Source: Azospirillum brasilense (GTDB lineage: Bacteria > Pseudomonadota > Alphaproteobacteria > Azospirillales > Azospirillaceae). From it: 64,000 nt of DNA. The position numbers were made by a program, and so were the translations under genes. This document shows, one piece after another, positions 55,473 through 64,000 of the stretch (within the stretch, counting starts at the first letter, position 1; each line of letters begins with the position of its first letter). A model generated the notes under the pieces. It did not search any database. It saw only the letters and a list, made by a program, of their open reading frames with translations, and was not told the DNA's origin. The stretch lies in contig NZ_CP012915.1 in NCBI RefSeq assembly GCF_001315015.1, positions 806,001-870,000 of the forward strand, given 5' to 3'.

Positions 55473-55844
55473 CTACTTCTCAGCGCTAGCATCACCTTCG
55501 ACCTGCGCCGGAGGGAGTGCGATTATGACGTCGCGGGGGCCTGAAAGGTTCAACATCGTGCGCGCACGCTCGTCCAGCATGTCGCGGTCCAGGTGGTCGC
55601 TGCGCATCAGTTGCGCACGACGGTCCATTCGCTCGCGCTCGGCCTTCACCTGATCGAGGACGGATTCCGCCGTGGCGATCTCCGCCTTCAGGTGGTTCAT
55701 GGCGAGCAGCCCGCGGTCCCCCTGGACGGCGTAATAGACGAAGTAGGCGACGACGCAGGAGCCGATGGCCGGCCCGATGGCCTGGCGAAGGGCGCTTTTG
55801 GCGGCGCGTTTCAGCGAGTCGGTGAGGTTCTGGAGCATGGTCAT
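55473..55844 (-). CDS. Septum formation initiator (FtsB/DivIC) family protein
   Basis: 123 aa bitopic membrane protein. A single hydrophobic segment (IGPAIGSCVVAYFVYYAVQG, about 24-43) is followed by a coiled coil (AMNHLKAEIATAESVLDQVK) and a C-terminal periplasmic part with MLDERARTMLNLSGPRDVII. Matches FtsB-like divisome proteins in size and layout. Upstream of pdhA on the same strand, the usual alphaproteobacterial neighbour. Confidence 0.88.
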   Translation of the reverse strand: MTMLQNLTDSLKRAAKSALRQAIGPAIGSCVVAYFVYYAVQGDRGLLAMNHLKAEIATAESVLDQVKAERERMDRRAQLMRSDHLDRDMLDERARTMLNLSGPRDVIIALPPAQVEGDASAEK

Positions 55845-56008
55845 GACGGTATGATGGAATCATACGCGATTCCTTCGGTCAAACGGAAAAGAAGCAATCC
55901 GAAAGAATTCACCGCGCCATGCTCTTTGCGCCGCCGAGTAATAGGCGGCTTACACCCCCAAAGGAGAGTGTCACAGTGCGCAACCTTCGAAAGAAGGCGG
56001 GTGGCGCT

Positions 56009-56425
56009 TCACTCCGGCGGGACCTCGCGCGGGCGACGGTCCTCGCCGATGGCGACGTAGGTGAACACGCCCTCCGTCACCTTGATCGCCTCCCCCGCGC
56101 TGCGCTGGCGCCGAACCCAGGTCTCGACCCGCACGCGGATGGAGGTTCGGCCCACCTTGGTGACATGGGCGAAGCAGCTCACCTCGTCGCCGACATAGAC
56201 CGGCTTGTGGAAGGTCATCGCCTCGATCCCCACCGTCGCCACGCGCCCGCCCGCCCGGCGCAGGGCGGCGACGCCGCCGGCCAGATCCATCTGGGACAGC
56301 AACCAGCCGCCGAAGATGTCGCCGTTGGGGTTGGTGTCCGCCGGCATGGCGATGGTGCGCAACGCCGGGCCGCCCTCCATGTCGGGGTGGGTGGGGGATT
56401 GGTCGGTAGGAGTGCCGTCGCTCAT
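56009..56425 (-). CDS. Acyl-CoA thioesterase (YciA-like hotdog fold)
   Basis: 138 aa. Hotdog-fold signature: RTIAMPADTNPNGDIFGGWL with the catalytic Asp region (NxxGDIFGGWLLSQMD), VGIEAMTFHKPVYVGDEVSC and GEAIKVTEGVFTYVAIGEDR. Hydrolyses acyl-CoA esters. ATG 56425 with GGCGGAGG. Divergent from parE with a 122-bp gap. Confidence 0.9.
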   Translation of the reverse strand: MSDGTPTDQSPTHPDMEGGPALRTIAMPADTNPNGDIFGGWLLSQMDLAGGVAALRRAGGRVATVGIEAMTFHKPVYVGDEVSCFAHVTKVGRTSIRVRVETWVRRQRSAGEAIKVTEGVFTYVAIGEDRRPREVPPE

Positions 56426-56547
56426 CGTGCCTCCGCCCTCGTTCATTCTGGGGTCGAAAAAGCGCATCACAAAATATGGTGCGGGGAGTATATAGGAGCC
56501 ACCGCATGCGCTTGCGCAGCCCTGACGAAATTCCTATAACTGGGGCC

Positions 56548-58536
56548 ATGAGCGATCTTTTCGAGAACACGGCGCGCAAGGCCGAGACCTATTCCGCCCA
56601 GGATATCGAGGTTCTGGAAGGGCTTGAGCCCGTCCGTCGGCGCCCCGGCATGTACATCGGCGGCACCGACGACCGGGCGCTGCACCATCTGGTGGCCGAG
56701 GTTCTGGACAACGCCATGGACGAGGCGGTGGCCGGCCACGCCAGCCGCATCGACCTGGAGCTGACTGCCGACGGCACGGTGGTGGTGCGCGACAACGGGC
56801 GCGGCATCCCGATCGACGACCACCCCAAGTACCCGGGCAAGTCGGCGCTGGAGGTCATCCTCACCACCCTGCATTCGGGCGGCAAATTCTCCAACAAGGT
56901 CTACCAGACCTCCGGCGGCCTGCACGGCGTCGGCCTGTCGGTGGTGAACGCCCTGTCCGACCGGCTGACCGTCGAGGTGGCGCGCGACCGCCAGCTCTAC
57001 GTGCAGCACTACAGCCGCGGCCTGCCCCAGGGACCGCTGACCCGCCAGGGCGCGGCCAATCGCCGCGGCACGACCATCCGTTTCCACGCCGACCCCGAAA
57101 TCTTCGGCGAGGCCGCCCATTTCGAACCGCACCGGCTGTACCGGCTGGCGCGCTCCAAGGCCTACCTGTACCGGGGCGTGGAGATCCGCTGGAGCTGCGA
57201 CCCGTCCCTGCTGTCCCCCGACAGCACCACCCCGGCGCAGGAGACGTTGCACTTCCCCGGCGGCCTGCTCGACTACCTGAACGCCGCCCTGAAGGAACGC
57301 CGGACGATGACCCGCCTGCCCTTCTCGGGCGCGCTGGACTTTCCGAACCAGCAGGGCCGCGTGGAATGGGCCATTGCCTGGCCGGAGGATGACGAGGGCT
57401 TCTCGCACACCTACTGCAACACCGTGCCCACCCCGCAGGGCGGCACGCACGAGGCCGGCCTGCGCGCCGCGTTGACCCGCGGTCTGAAGGGCTACGGCGA
57501 ACTGACCAACAACAAGCGCGCCGCCCAAGTCACCGCGGACGACGTGATGGGCGACGCCTGCATCCTGCTGTCGGTCTTCATCCGCGAGCCGCATTTCCAG
57601 GGCCAGACCAAGGAGAAGCTGGTGACGGCGGAAGCCCACCGGCTGGTCGAGGCGGCGATCAAGGATCACTTCGACCACTGGCTGTCCGGCGACCCGTCCT
57701 CGTCCAAGGCCCTTCTGGAACGGCTGATCGAGAAGGCGGAGGAGCGCGCCAAGCGCAAGCAGTCCAAGGAGTTGGGACGGAAGTCCGCGACCCGGCGCCT
57801 GCGCCTGCCCGGCAAGCTGGCCGACTGCTCCCGCAACTCTCCGGAGGGGACCGAGATCTTCCTGGTCGAGGGCGATTCCGCGGGCGGGTCGGCCAAGCAG
57901 GCGCGCAACCGCGAGACCCAGGCCATCCTGCCGCTGCGCGGCAAGATCCTGAACGTCGCCTCGGCCTCCTCCGACAAGATGAAGGCGAACCAGGAGCTGA
58001 ACGACCTCACCCAGGCGCTCGGCTGCGGGGTGGGCAAGGACTTCTCCAGCGACAAGCTGCGTTACGAGCGGGTCATCATCATGACCGACGCCGACGTGGA
58101 CGGCGCGCACATCGCCTCGCTGCTGATGACCTTCTTCTACCGGGAGATGGGCGGGCTGATCCAGAACGGGCACCTGTATCTGGCCCTGCCGCCGCTCTAC
58201 CGCATCAGCCACGGCGCCAAGTCGGTCTACGCCCGCGACGACGCCCACAAGGACCAGCTCATGAACAAGACCTTCAAGGGCAAGAAGGTGGAGATCAGCC
58301 GGTTCAAGGGCTTGGGCGAGATGATGCCGGCCCAGCTCCGCGAGACGACCATGGACCCGGCCAAGCGCACGCTGCTGCGCGTCGTCGTGCCGAACAGCGC
58401 CGACCCCGAGCAGGCCGAGGACGTGAAGGCAACCAAGACCCGCGTGGAGGAGCTGATGGGCCGCCGTCCGGAGCTGCGCTTCCAGTTCATCCAGGAGAAC
58501 GCGAAGTTCGTCCGGGTCGACGACATCGACGTGTGA
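56548..58536 (+). CDS. parE: DNA topoisomerase IV subunit B
   Basis: 662 aa. GHKL ATPase: EVLDNAMDEAVAGHA, VVVRDNGRGIPIDDHPKYPG and TSGGLHGVGLSVVNALSDR. The transducer is followed by the TOPRIM domain (LVEGDSAGGSAKQARNRETQ; PLRGKILNV; IIMTDADVDGAHIASLLMTF). It ends with SRFKGLGEMMPAQLRETTMD. Length fits ParE rather than GyrB, which is usually near 800 aa. Decatenates chromosomes with ParC, which is not in the window. ATG 56548; a longer in-frame start at 56476 lacks family similarity. Confidence 0.94.
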   Translation: MSDLFENTARKAETYSAQDIEVLEGLEPVRRRPGMYIGGTDDRALHHLVAEVLDNAMDEAVAGHASRIDLELTADGTVVVRDNGRGIPIDDHPKYPGKSALEVILTTLHSGGKFSNKVYQTSGGLHGVGLSVVNALSDRLTVEVARDRQLYVQHYSRGLPQGPLTRQGAANRRGTTIRFHADPEIFGEAAHFEPHRLYRLARSKAYLYRGVEIRWSCDPSLLSPDSTTPAQETLHFPGGLLDYLNAALKERRTMTRLPFSGALDFPNQQGRVEWAIAWPEDDEGFSHTYCNTVPTPQGGTHEAGLRAALTRGLKGYGELTNNKRAAQVTADDVMGDACILLSVFIREPHFQGQTKEKLVTAEAHRLVEAAIKDHFDHWLSGDPSSSKALLERLIEKAEERAKRKQSKELGRKSATRRLRLPGKLADCSRNSPEGTEIFLVEGDSAGGSAKQARNRETQAILPLRGKILNVASASSDKMKANQELNDLTQALGCGVGKDFSSDKLRYERVIIMTDADVDGAHIASLLMTFFYREMGGLIQNGHLYLALPPLYRISHGAKSVYARDDAHKDQLMNKTFKGKKVEISRFKGLGEMMPAQLRETTMDPAKRTLLRVVVPNSADPEQAEDVKATKTRVEELMGRRPELRFQFIQENAKFVRVDDIDV

Positions 58537-58660
58537 TGTTGCACGCTGCCGGGATGCGCGGTCGGCTGAGCGGCGGCTCTTCCGGAGGCGCGGGCTTGCC
58601 GGTGCGTCGGCAGCGTCCCATGATTGGTCGCCCGACGTCCACTCTGCAGCCAGGCGAGCC

Positions 58661-59218
58661 ATGACCTTCCTGCCCCGTGCCAGCGTTCTCGCCCTTTGTG
58701 CGATGGCGGCGGCCTGCACCAACGAACGCGTGGTGGCCGACCTGCCCGTCCCCGCCTACACGCTGAGCGAGGTGTCCTACGCCGCCTCCAACCGCGATCT
58801 GCGCGTGGTGATCCACGGCAATCCCTTCGGCATGGACCCGCAGACCTTCGGGCCGCTGGTGACCGCCAACATGCAGAACCGCATTTCCGGCGTGCGCACC
58901 AACTTCACGACGACGCCGAACCAGACGGCGCGGCCCGACTACCGGGTTGTTCTAGCCTTCAACCCCGCCGAGACCACCCTGAACTCGTACCTGTGCAGCG
59001 GCCAGCCCCTGCGCACCAGCCCACCCGGCGGCCCCATCGTGGTTCAGGGCGCCTTCTGCCGCGGCGGCGGAACGCTGTCCTCGGCCACCGGCTGGCTCGA
59101 CCGTCCGCAGGGACCCAACGACCCCGATTTCCGATCACTCATCAGCGACATGACCTTTGCCCTTTTTCCGGCCCGCCGCGCCGACCTGGACGGCTGCGGC
59201 GGGGGTCCTGACTGCTGA
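58661..59218 (+). CDS. Putative lipoprotein, 185 aa
   Basis: Not recognised. The N-terminus MTFLPRASVLALCAMAAACT is a signal peptide ending in Ala-Ala-Cys. It fits a relaxed lipobox, so membrane anchoring at Cys19 is likely. The mature region (LSEVSYAASNRDLRVVIHGN; NRISGVRTNFTTTPNQTARP) reads as soluble beta-rich sequence. It ends with cysteines (GCGGGPDC). 124 bp after parE on the same strand; convergent with the alpha/beta hydrolase. Confidence 0.72.
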   Translation: MTFLPRASVLALCAMAAACTNERVVADLPVPAYTLSEVSYAASNRDLRVVIHGNPFGMDPQTFGPLVTANMQNRISGVRTNFTTTPNQTARPDYRVVLAFNPAETTLNSYLCSGQPLRTSPPGGPIVVQGAFCRGGGTLSSATGWLDRPQGPNDPDFRSLISDMTFALFPARRADLDGCGGGPDC

Positions 59219-59236
59219 GGCGGGCGAGGACGGCGG

Positions 59237-59941
59237 TCAGGCGTAAAGCAGCCACTGCCGCAGCAGAGCGGTAACCGCCTGGGGCTGCTCCATGGCCGAC
59301 AGATGGCCGCAATCCTCGATCAGCGCGAGGCGAGCATGGGGGATGCCCTCGGCCATCTCCTCATGCAGCGCCAAAGGCGTGATGGCGTCCTGCCGCCCGC
59401 ACAGCACCAGCGTCGGGCAGGCGATGGCCCCCAGCCCGGGCCGGCTGTCAGGGCGGTTCATGATCGCGGTCTGCTCGCGGATATAGCCGTCCGCCCCGAC
59501 CCGCTGGGCTTGGGCCTGAACCGAGTCGACCAGAGCGGGATCCGCGCTTCGGTCGGGATGAACCAGGCGTGGCATGCCGGCGGCCACCACCTGCCGCAGC
59601 CGCCCCTGCCCCACCAGGCGCACGGCATCCTGGCGCGTGGCGGTCTGCTCGGGCGTGTCGGGGCGGGCGCTCGTGTCGAGCAGGGCGAGCTTGGCCACCC
59701 GCTCCGGCGCCTGCCGCAGAATCTCGAAGGCGACGTAACCTCCCATCGACAGGCCGGCGAGCGCGAATCGCTCGGGCGCCTGCGTCAGCACCGCGGCAGC
59801 GAGGGTAGCCACCGAGTCGTGACCGGTCAGGTCGCCGACGATCGGCTCGGCCACATCGGCCAGATGGCCGGTCTGGTGCTCCCACAGCGCGGCGTCCAGC
59901 GGCATGCCGGGCAGCAGAATCAGGGGAATCCGGTCGCTCAT
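59237..59941 (-). CDS. Alpha/beta hydrolase
   Basis: 234 aa. Oxyanion strand LILLPGMPLDAALWEHQ, nucleophile elbow FALAGLSMGGYVAFEIL, catalytic Asp region LVLCGRQDAITP, and His in IEDCGHLSAMEQP. Cytosolic. Resembles small esterases or enol-lactonases; the substrate is unknown. 36 bp downstream of the isochorismatase-like gene on the same strand, so the two are probably co-transcribed. Confidence 0.88.
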   Translation of the reverse strand: MSDRIPLILLPGMPLDAALWEHQTGHLADVAEPIVGDLTGHDSVATLAAAVLTQAPERFALAGLSMGGYVAFEILRQAPERVAKLALLDTSARPDTPEQTATRQDAVRLVGQGRLRQVVAAGMPRLVHPDRSADPALVDSVQAQAQRVGADGYIREQTAIMNRPDSRPGLGAIACPTLVLCGRQDAITPLALHEEMAEGIPHARLALIEDCGHLSAMEQPQAVTALLRQWLLYA

Positions 59942-59977
59942 CGCTCGTCCTCTCTTCCTCTGGCTGTTTCGTTCCGT

Positions 59978-60520
59978 TCAGCGAATCAAATCCAGCACCG
60001 CTTTGAAGGCCGGAATGTCCGACCGTTCCATCCATTCGAACAAGACCATTTCGGTGCTGACAATGGTTGCCCCGGCGGCACGCATGCGGGCGATGCCCAA
60101 CTCCGCGTTGGCGGGAACGCGCGACGACACGGCGTCGGCCACCAGCACCACCTCGAACCCCAGCCCGACCAGCGACAGTGCGGTCTGCATCACGCAGACA
60201 TGGGCCTCCGACCCGGCCAGCACGATCTGCCGGCGGCCAATCCGCTCCAGTCGCTCCAGAAAGGCCGGCTCCCGCGCGGCGGAGAAGCTGATCTTCTCAA
60301 CCACCCCGTCCGGCGGCAGCAGGGCGCGCAGGGAGGCGGCGGTCGGGCCAAGCCCCTTGGGATACTGTTCGGTAGCGAAAGCCGGCACGCCGAGCAGGGC
60401 TGCGCCCTTCAGCAACGTGGCGGCGTTGCGCTCCACCCGCGCGGACTCGGCGATGGCCGGCATCAGTTTTTCCTGGATATCGACCACCACCAGGACGGAA
60501 CGTTCGGAGGACAGAAGCAT
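59978..60520 (-). CDS. Isochorismatase-like cysteine hydrolase
   Basis: 180 aa. Catalytic triad positions: Asp in LVVVDIQEKLMPAI, Lys in VEKISFSA and Cys in LAGSEAHVCVMQTALSLVG with the preceding cis-peptide. The family covers nicotinamidases, ureido-hydrolases and related enzymes; YcaC-like is the closest impression. The ATG at 60520 is chosen; an ATG 11 codons upstream is an alternative and neither has a strong ribosome site. Confidence 0.85.
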   Translation of the reverse strand: MLLSSERSVLVVVDIQEKLMPAIAESARVERNAATLLKGAALLGVPAFATEQYPKGLGPTAASLRALLPPDGVVEKISFSAAREPAFLERLERIGRRQIVLAGSEAHVCVMQTALSLVGLGFEVVLVADAVSSRVPANAELGIARMRAAGATIVSTEMVLFEWMERSDIPAFKAVLDLIR

Positions 60521-60704
60521 CTGAGGGCTGCCTTTTTTCTTGGTCCGGTTCAAGCGGAGGACAAGGCCGAAACCGACCCTTCCAGCGCCACGAACCCCGG
60601 ATTTCCGCGGTTTCCGCGTCCTTTTCGCAGCCTAGCCGAGCGGATGCGGAACGCCAAGCGGCCCATCCGGAGCCGCGCAATGCGCGATTCCATCACAAGG
60701 TCTA

Positions 60705-60732
60705 TTGACAGCGCCCTTTGACTTCATATTCT
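60705..60732 (+). promoter_or_regulatory. Sigma-70-type promoter of the DEAD helicase gene
   Basis: A perfect -35 TTGACA at 60705-60710 and a -10 TATTCT at 60727-60732 are separated by 16 bp, about 66 bp before the helicase start codon. The match to consensus is unusually good for this GC-rich window. Confidence 0.6.
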
Positions 60733-60797
60733 GCCGCACCATCTACTCGTCGGGCCGTACCGGCACGATTTTCGCACTCCAGACAGAAACAGGTTGG

Positions 60798-62360
60798 ATG
60801 CTCTTTTCGGAACTTGGGCTTGGACCTGACGTCCTGCGGGCAATCGAGGACAAGGGTTACACCCAGCCGACGCCAATTCAGGAACAGGCCATTCCCTGGG
60901 TCCTGCAAGGCCGCGACGTGCTCGGCTGCGCGCAAACCGGCACCGGGAAGACGGCCAGCTTCACCTTGCCGATGATCAGCATTCTGGCGTCGGGCCGGGC
61001 ACGGGCGCGCATGCCCCGTTCGCTCATCCTGGAGCCGACTCGAGAGCTGGCGGCGCAGGTCGCCGAAAGCTTCGAGACCTACGGCAAGCACCACAAGCTC
61101 AGCATGGCGCTCCTGATCGGCGGCGAAACCTTCACCGAGCAGGTGAAGCGGCTGGACCGCGGGGTGGACGTGCTGATCGCGACGCCGGGCCGTCTGATCG
61201 ACCTGTTCGAGCGCGGCAACATCATGCTCAACGACATCAAGGTCTTCGTCATCGACGAAGCGGACCGGATGCTCGATATGGGCTTCATCCCGGACATCGA
61301 GCGGATCGTCAGCAAGCTGCCCAAGCTGCGCCAGACGCTGTTCTTCTCCGCCACCATGCCGCCGGAGATCCGCCGTCTCGCTGACGCCTTCCTGTCGAAC
61401 CCGAAGGAAGTGACCGTCGCCCCGCCGGCCTCGCCGTCGGAGACGGTGACCCAGGCCATGGTCCTGGTGCACGAGGAGGACAAGCGCAAGGCGCTGCGCC
61501 ACCTGCTGCGCACCGAGGACGTCAAGAACGCCTTCATCTTCTGCAACCGCAAGCGCGACGTCGCCATCCTGCAGAAGTCGCTGGAGAGCCATGGCTTCAA
61601 CGCCGGCGCGCTGCACGGAGACATGGTGCAGTCAAAGCGGACGGAGACGCTGGAAGCCTTCAAGAAGGGGGAGATCACGCTGCTCGTCTGTTCCGACGTG
61701 GCGGCGCGCGGCCTGGATGTGCAGGGACTTAGCCACGTCTTCAATTTCGATGTGCCGGTCAGCGCGGAAGACTATGTCCACCGTATCGGACGCACCGGCC
61801 GGGCTGGCCGCATGGGCCGCGCCTTCACGCTGGCCAGCCCATTGGACGGCAAGCAGGTTTCGGCCATCGGCCGTCTCATCAAGCGGGAGATTCCGTTGAT
61901 CGCCATTGACGGCCTCGAGTCGGCCGAGTTCCTCAGTGAGGACGAGGCGCGCCGTGGCCGCAGCCGGGGGCGTGGCAAGGACAAGGAGCGCGGTGACCGC
62001 GCGCCGCGCGCCGAGCGCGCGGAACGTCCTGACCGCGAGGAACGGGCGCCCCGTGAGGAGCGTCAGGCCCGCGACGATCGTCAACCGCGTGAGGATCGGC
62101 CGAGCCGCGACGAGCGCCCGGTGCGCGAGGACCGGCAGCCCCGTGAGGAACGCCAGCCGCGCGAATCGCTGGCCGCCACCGAAAGCCGCCGCCAGGAGCC
62201 CCGCCGGGATCGTGACCGCGACCGCCGCCGCCGCCGCGATGAGGACGAGGACGACACACCCGTGATCGGCTTCGGCGACCACATGCCGGCCTTCATGCTC
62301 CGCTCCGCGCGGCGCCCGGCCCCGATCGAGTCCACCGAGCAATCCTCGCAGGAGGGCTGA
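60798..62360 (+). CDS. rhlE: DEAD-box RNA helicase (RhlE-like)
   Basis: 520 aa. Q motif YTQPTPIQEQAIPW, motif I AQTGTGKT, Ia PTRELAAQV, Ib TPGRL, II VIDEADRML, III SATMP, V DVAARGLD and VI HRIGRTGRAGR. All helicase motifs are intact. After about residue 400 there is a tail of about 115 residues rich in Arg, Glu and Asp with repeating RE/RD units (PREERQARDDRQPREDRPSR), then GFGDHMPAFMLRSARRPAPI. The role is in RNA unwinding, ribosome maturation or decay. The start ATG at 60798 lies after the promoter, ruling out the longer frame. Confidence 0.93.
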   Translation: MLFSELGLGPDVLRAIEDKGYTQPTPIQEQAIPWVLQGRDVLGCAQTGTGKTASFTLPMISILASGRARARMPRSLILEPTRELAAQVAESFETYGKHHKLSMALLIGGETFTEQVKRLDRGVDVLIATPGRLIDLFERGNIMLNDIKVFVIDEADRMLDMGFIPDIERIVSKLPKLRQTLFFSATMPPEIRRLADAFLSNPKEVTVAPPASPSETVTQAMVLVHEEDKRKALRHLLRTEDVKNAFIFCNRKRDVAILQKSLESHGFNAGALHGDMVQSKRTETLEAFKKGEITLLVCSDVAARGLDVQGLSHVFNFDVPVSAEDYVHRIGRTGRAGRMGRAFTLASPLDGKQVSAIGRLIKREIPLIAIDGLESAEFLSEDEARRGRSRGRGKDKERGDRAPRAERAERPDREERAPREERQARDDRQPREDRPSRDERPVREDRQPREERQPRESLAATESRRQEPRRDRDRDRRRRRDEDEDDTPVIGFGDHMPAFMLRSARRPAPIESTEQSSQEG

Positions 62361-62365
62361 GCGCC

Positions 62366-62608
62366 ATGCAGACCATCTTCGTCATGGTCAAATGCGAACT
62401 GGGCAAAGCCTATCAGGTGGCCGATCAGGCCGTTCAGGACATCGAGCAGGTATCGGAGGTGCACTCCATCTCCGGTCAGTACGATCTGCTGATGAAGTGC
62501 TACCTGCCCCAGGATCTGGACATCGGCCGATTCGTGACCGAAAACATCCAGACCCTGACCGGGGTGCGCGACACCTTCACCCTCATTGCCTACAAGGCCT
62601 TCGCCTAG
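62366..62608 (+). CDS. Stand-alone Lrp/AsnC ligand-binding (RAM) domain protein
   Basis: 80 aa. Entirely a RAM domain: IFVMVKCELGKAYQVADQAV, EVSEVHSISGQYDLLMKCYL and VRDTFTLIAYKAFA. It lacks the DNA-binding helix-turn-helix of Lrp/AsnC regulators, so it is likely a small-molecule sensor that acts by protein contact or as an enzyme-like dimer. It begins five bases after the helicase stop and is surely in the same transcript. Confidence 0.9.
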   Translation: MQTIFVMVKCELGKAYQVADQAVQDIEQVSEVHSISGQYDLLMKCYLPQDLDIGRFVTENIQTLTGVRDTFTLIAYKAFA

Positions 62609-62656
62609 GCGTTCGACGGGTGTGGAAAGCGTCTCGAAGAGGCGCAGACCAAGCAC

Positions 62657-62696
62657 AAAAAGGGGACGTCCGTCAGTCGCGGCCGATCCCCTTTTT
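62657..62696 (+). terminator. Terminator after the helicase-RAM operon
   Basis: AAAAAGGGGA (62657-62666) pairs with TCCCCTTTTT (62687-62696) around a 20-base loop, ending in a T-run. It is 48 bp after the RAM-domain gene. Confidence 0.8.
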
Positions 62697-62790
62697 CATG
62701 ACTCCGCCTTACGGCAACAGGCGTTGGACAATTCACGAGACGCGCCGCGAAACCGTTGACTTGGCCGGTTGGTTACCTCAAACGTTCCGC

Positions 62791-64000
62791 ATGTCCCAGC
62801 TCCCGTCCCGACATGCCCGGCGCGCCCGCGCCACCAGCCCGAAGATGCACCGCCCGTTGGACCGCCGGTCGCTGGTCCTGCGGTCCGGCATCGTCGCCCT
62901 GATGGCCGCCTGCGGCATCGTCCTGGCCGATCTGGCCGACGCGCAGCAGCCTCCCCCTCCGACGCCGCAGGCGAACGCCGCGCCGCCCGCCGGACCGGAC
63001 CAGGGCGGACGGCTCGAAGTCGTCGCTCCATCGCCGGGACCGGCCCAAGGGAAGCCGCAGGACCCACCGGTCCTTCTGGGAGCGGACACGGTCACCTTCG
63101 ACGAGGCGAACAGCCTCGTGACGGCGTCCGGCAACGTGGAACTGTCGCAAGGTGCGCGGACCGTCCATGCCGACACGATCACGTACAACCAGCAGACCAA
63201 GGTGGTCATCGCCTCCGGCAACGTCCGTCTGGTCGAGCCGTCGGGCGACATCCTGTTCTCCAACTACGCGGAACTGACCGACGACATGCGCGACGCGTTC
63301 GTCGAGAACGTCCGCGTGCTGATGACCGACAACAGCCGCATGGCCGGCACCGAGGGCGAGCGGCGCGGCGGACGCCTGATCCGCCTGAACCGCGCCGTCT
63401 ACAGTCCCTGCGAGCTTTGCCAGACCGATCCGACCCGCGCGCCGGTCTGGCAGATCCGCGCCGCCCGCGTGGTGCAGGACAACGAGGATCACGAGGTCCG
63501 CTACCGCGACGCCTTCATGGAGATGTTTGGCGTTCCGTTCTTCTACACGCCCTATCTTTCCCATCCCGATCCCACGGTGGACCGGCGCTCCGGCTTCCTG
63601 ACGCCCAGCTTCCGGAACAACTCGAATCTCGGTTTCGGTGTGATCTCCCACTACTACTGGGACATTGCGCCGGATCAGGACGCGACCTTCGACGTCGGCG
63701 GCTATTCCAACCAGGGTGTGTTCCTGGGCGGCCAGTACCGCAAGCGCTTCGAGAACGGACGGCTGCAGCTCGACGTGTCGGGAACGCAGGGCGAAATTCC
63801 CAATGGCACGCTGAGGGGTGCCGACGATAGGCGCTGGCGCGGTCATGCCTTCGCCACCGGTCTGTTCGATATCGACGAGACATGGCGCTGGGGCTTCAAT
63901 TTGAAGCGAGCCAGCGACGAGCTGTATCTGCGCCGCTACTTCAACATCCGTGACGAGGTGCTGACCAGCCGGGCCTTCGTCGAAGGCTTCAACGGCCGCA
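62791..64000 (+). CDS. lptD: LPS-assembly outer membrane protein LptD (3' end outside window)
   Basis: First 403 codons of a larger protein, truncated by the window end. LptD with LptE delivers lipopolysaccharide to the outer surface. A basic N-terminus and hydrophobic segment (LVLRSGIVALMAACGIVLAD) form the signal peptide. A Pro/Ala/Gln-rich linker follows, then the OstA/LptA-like periplasmic domain (LLGADTVTFDEANSLVTASG; NVELSQGARTVHADTITYNQ). The start of the beta-barrel includes YLSHPDPTVDRRSGFLTPSF. A cysteine pair (YSPCELCQTD) lies near residue 210. The ATG at 62791 is the first Met before the signal segment. Confidence 0.93.
   Translation, partial: MSQLPSRHARRARATSPKMHRPLDRRSLVLRSGIVALMAACGIVLADLADAQQPPPPTPQANAAPPAGPDQGGRLEVVAPSPGPAQGKPQDPPVLLGADTVTFDEANSLVTASGNVELSQGARTVHADTITYNQQTKVVIASGNVRLVEPSGDILFSNYAELTDDMRDAFVENVRVLMTDNSRMAGTEGERRGGRLIRLNRAVYSPCELCQTDPTRAPVWQIRAARVVQDNEDHEVRYRDAFMEMFGVPFFYTPYLSHPDPTVDRRSGFLTPSFRNNSNLGFGVISHYYWDIAPDQDATFDVGGYSNQGVFLGGQYRKRFENGRLQLDVSGTQGEIPNGTLRGADDRRWRGHAFATGLFDIDETWRWGFNLKRASDELYLRRYFNIRDEVLTSRAFVEGFNGR

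Noticed and set aside
58543..58616. 9-bp inverted repeat after parE (ACGCTGCCG / CGGCAGCGT)
   Set aside because: The arms are 56 bp apart and there is no T-run, so neither a terminator nor an operator is convincing.

Overview
The window is GC-rich (roughly two-thirds G+C), densely coded chromosomal DNA from an alphaproteobacterium, most likely an Azospirillum-type member of the Rhodospirillales. This is inferred from gene order and protein character, not from a database search. The main evidence is the block dusB(nifR3)-ntrB-ntrC-ntrY-ntrX-trkA-hfq-hflX, together with pdhA-pdhB-pdhC-lpd-lipA-ratA, fused ispDF, cinA and mazG. This is a typical alphaproteobacterial core arrangement. No rRNA, tRNA, CRISPR array, insertion sequence or complete prophage was seen.

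Region by region. 1-13 kb: a chemoreceptor cut by the window start, an Rsm22-type ribosome-assembly protein, topoisomerase IB, a GH13 glucosidase, an orphan TRAP solute-binding protein, a GST, a YejA-like peptide-binding protein, a single-domain response regulator, a small secreted protein, an exported MetX-like hydrolase and a YbjQ protein. 13-17 kb: an S24/LexA-like regulator without the usual catalytic lysine. It precedes a compact four-gene cassette with a YqaJ/lambda-exonuclease-type nuclease and a phage-type annealing protein, that is, a chromosomal Red-like recombination module. Its leader is unusually rich in GANTC (CcrM) sites and has two strong hairpins. 17-28.6 kb: a LysE exporter, a diguanylate cyclase, Tex, and a six-gene hyfBCEFGI-like operon. 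The large subunit of that operon has lost most [NiFe] ligands, so it fits the energy-converting hydrogenase-related (Ehr) class rather than a hydrogenase.

28.6-37.6 kb: mazG, small orphan proteins, an inositol-monophosphatase-family enzyme, hflX-hfq, a HAD phosphatase, a D-amino-acid/branched-chain-type aminotransferase, trkA and a small orphan gene with an AT-rich leader. 37.8-45.4 kb: the two nitrogen-sensing two-component systems NtrBC and NtrYX with dusB. 45.5-56.5 kb: a CcsA-like membrane protein, ispDF, a CinA-type amidohydrolase, ratA-like, lipA, the pyruvate dehydrogenase complex, an FtsB-like septation protein and a YciA-like thioesterase. 56.5-64 kb: parE, a putative lipoprotein, an alpha/beta hydrolase, an isochorismatase-like hydrolase, an RhlE-type DEAD helicase with a stand-alone Lrp/AsnC RAM domain, and the start of lptD, which runs off the window.

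Functional links: the PDH block makes acetyl-CoA, and lipA supplies the lipoyl groups used by its E2 and by the lipoyl domain fused to E1-beta. NtrBC/NtrYX control nitrogen metabolism. hfq-hflX with the RhlE helicase and Tex form a post-transcriptional toolkit. The most unusual items are the Ehr-type complex with its orphan terminator in the leader, and the domesticated-looking recombination cassette.
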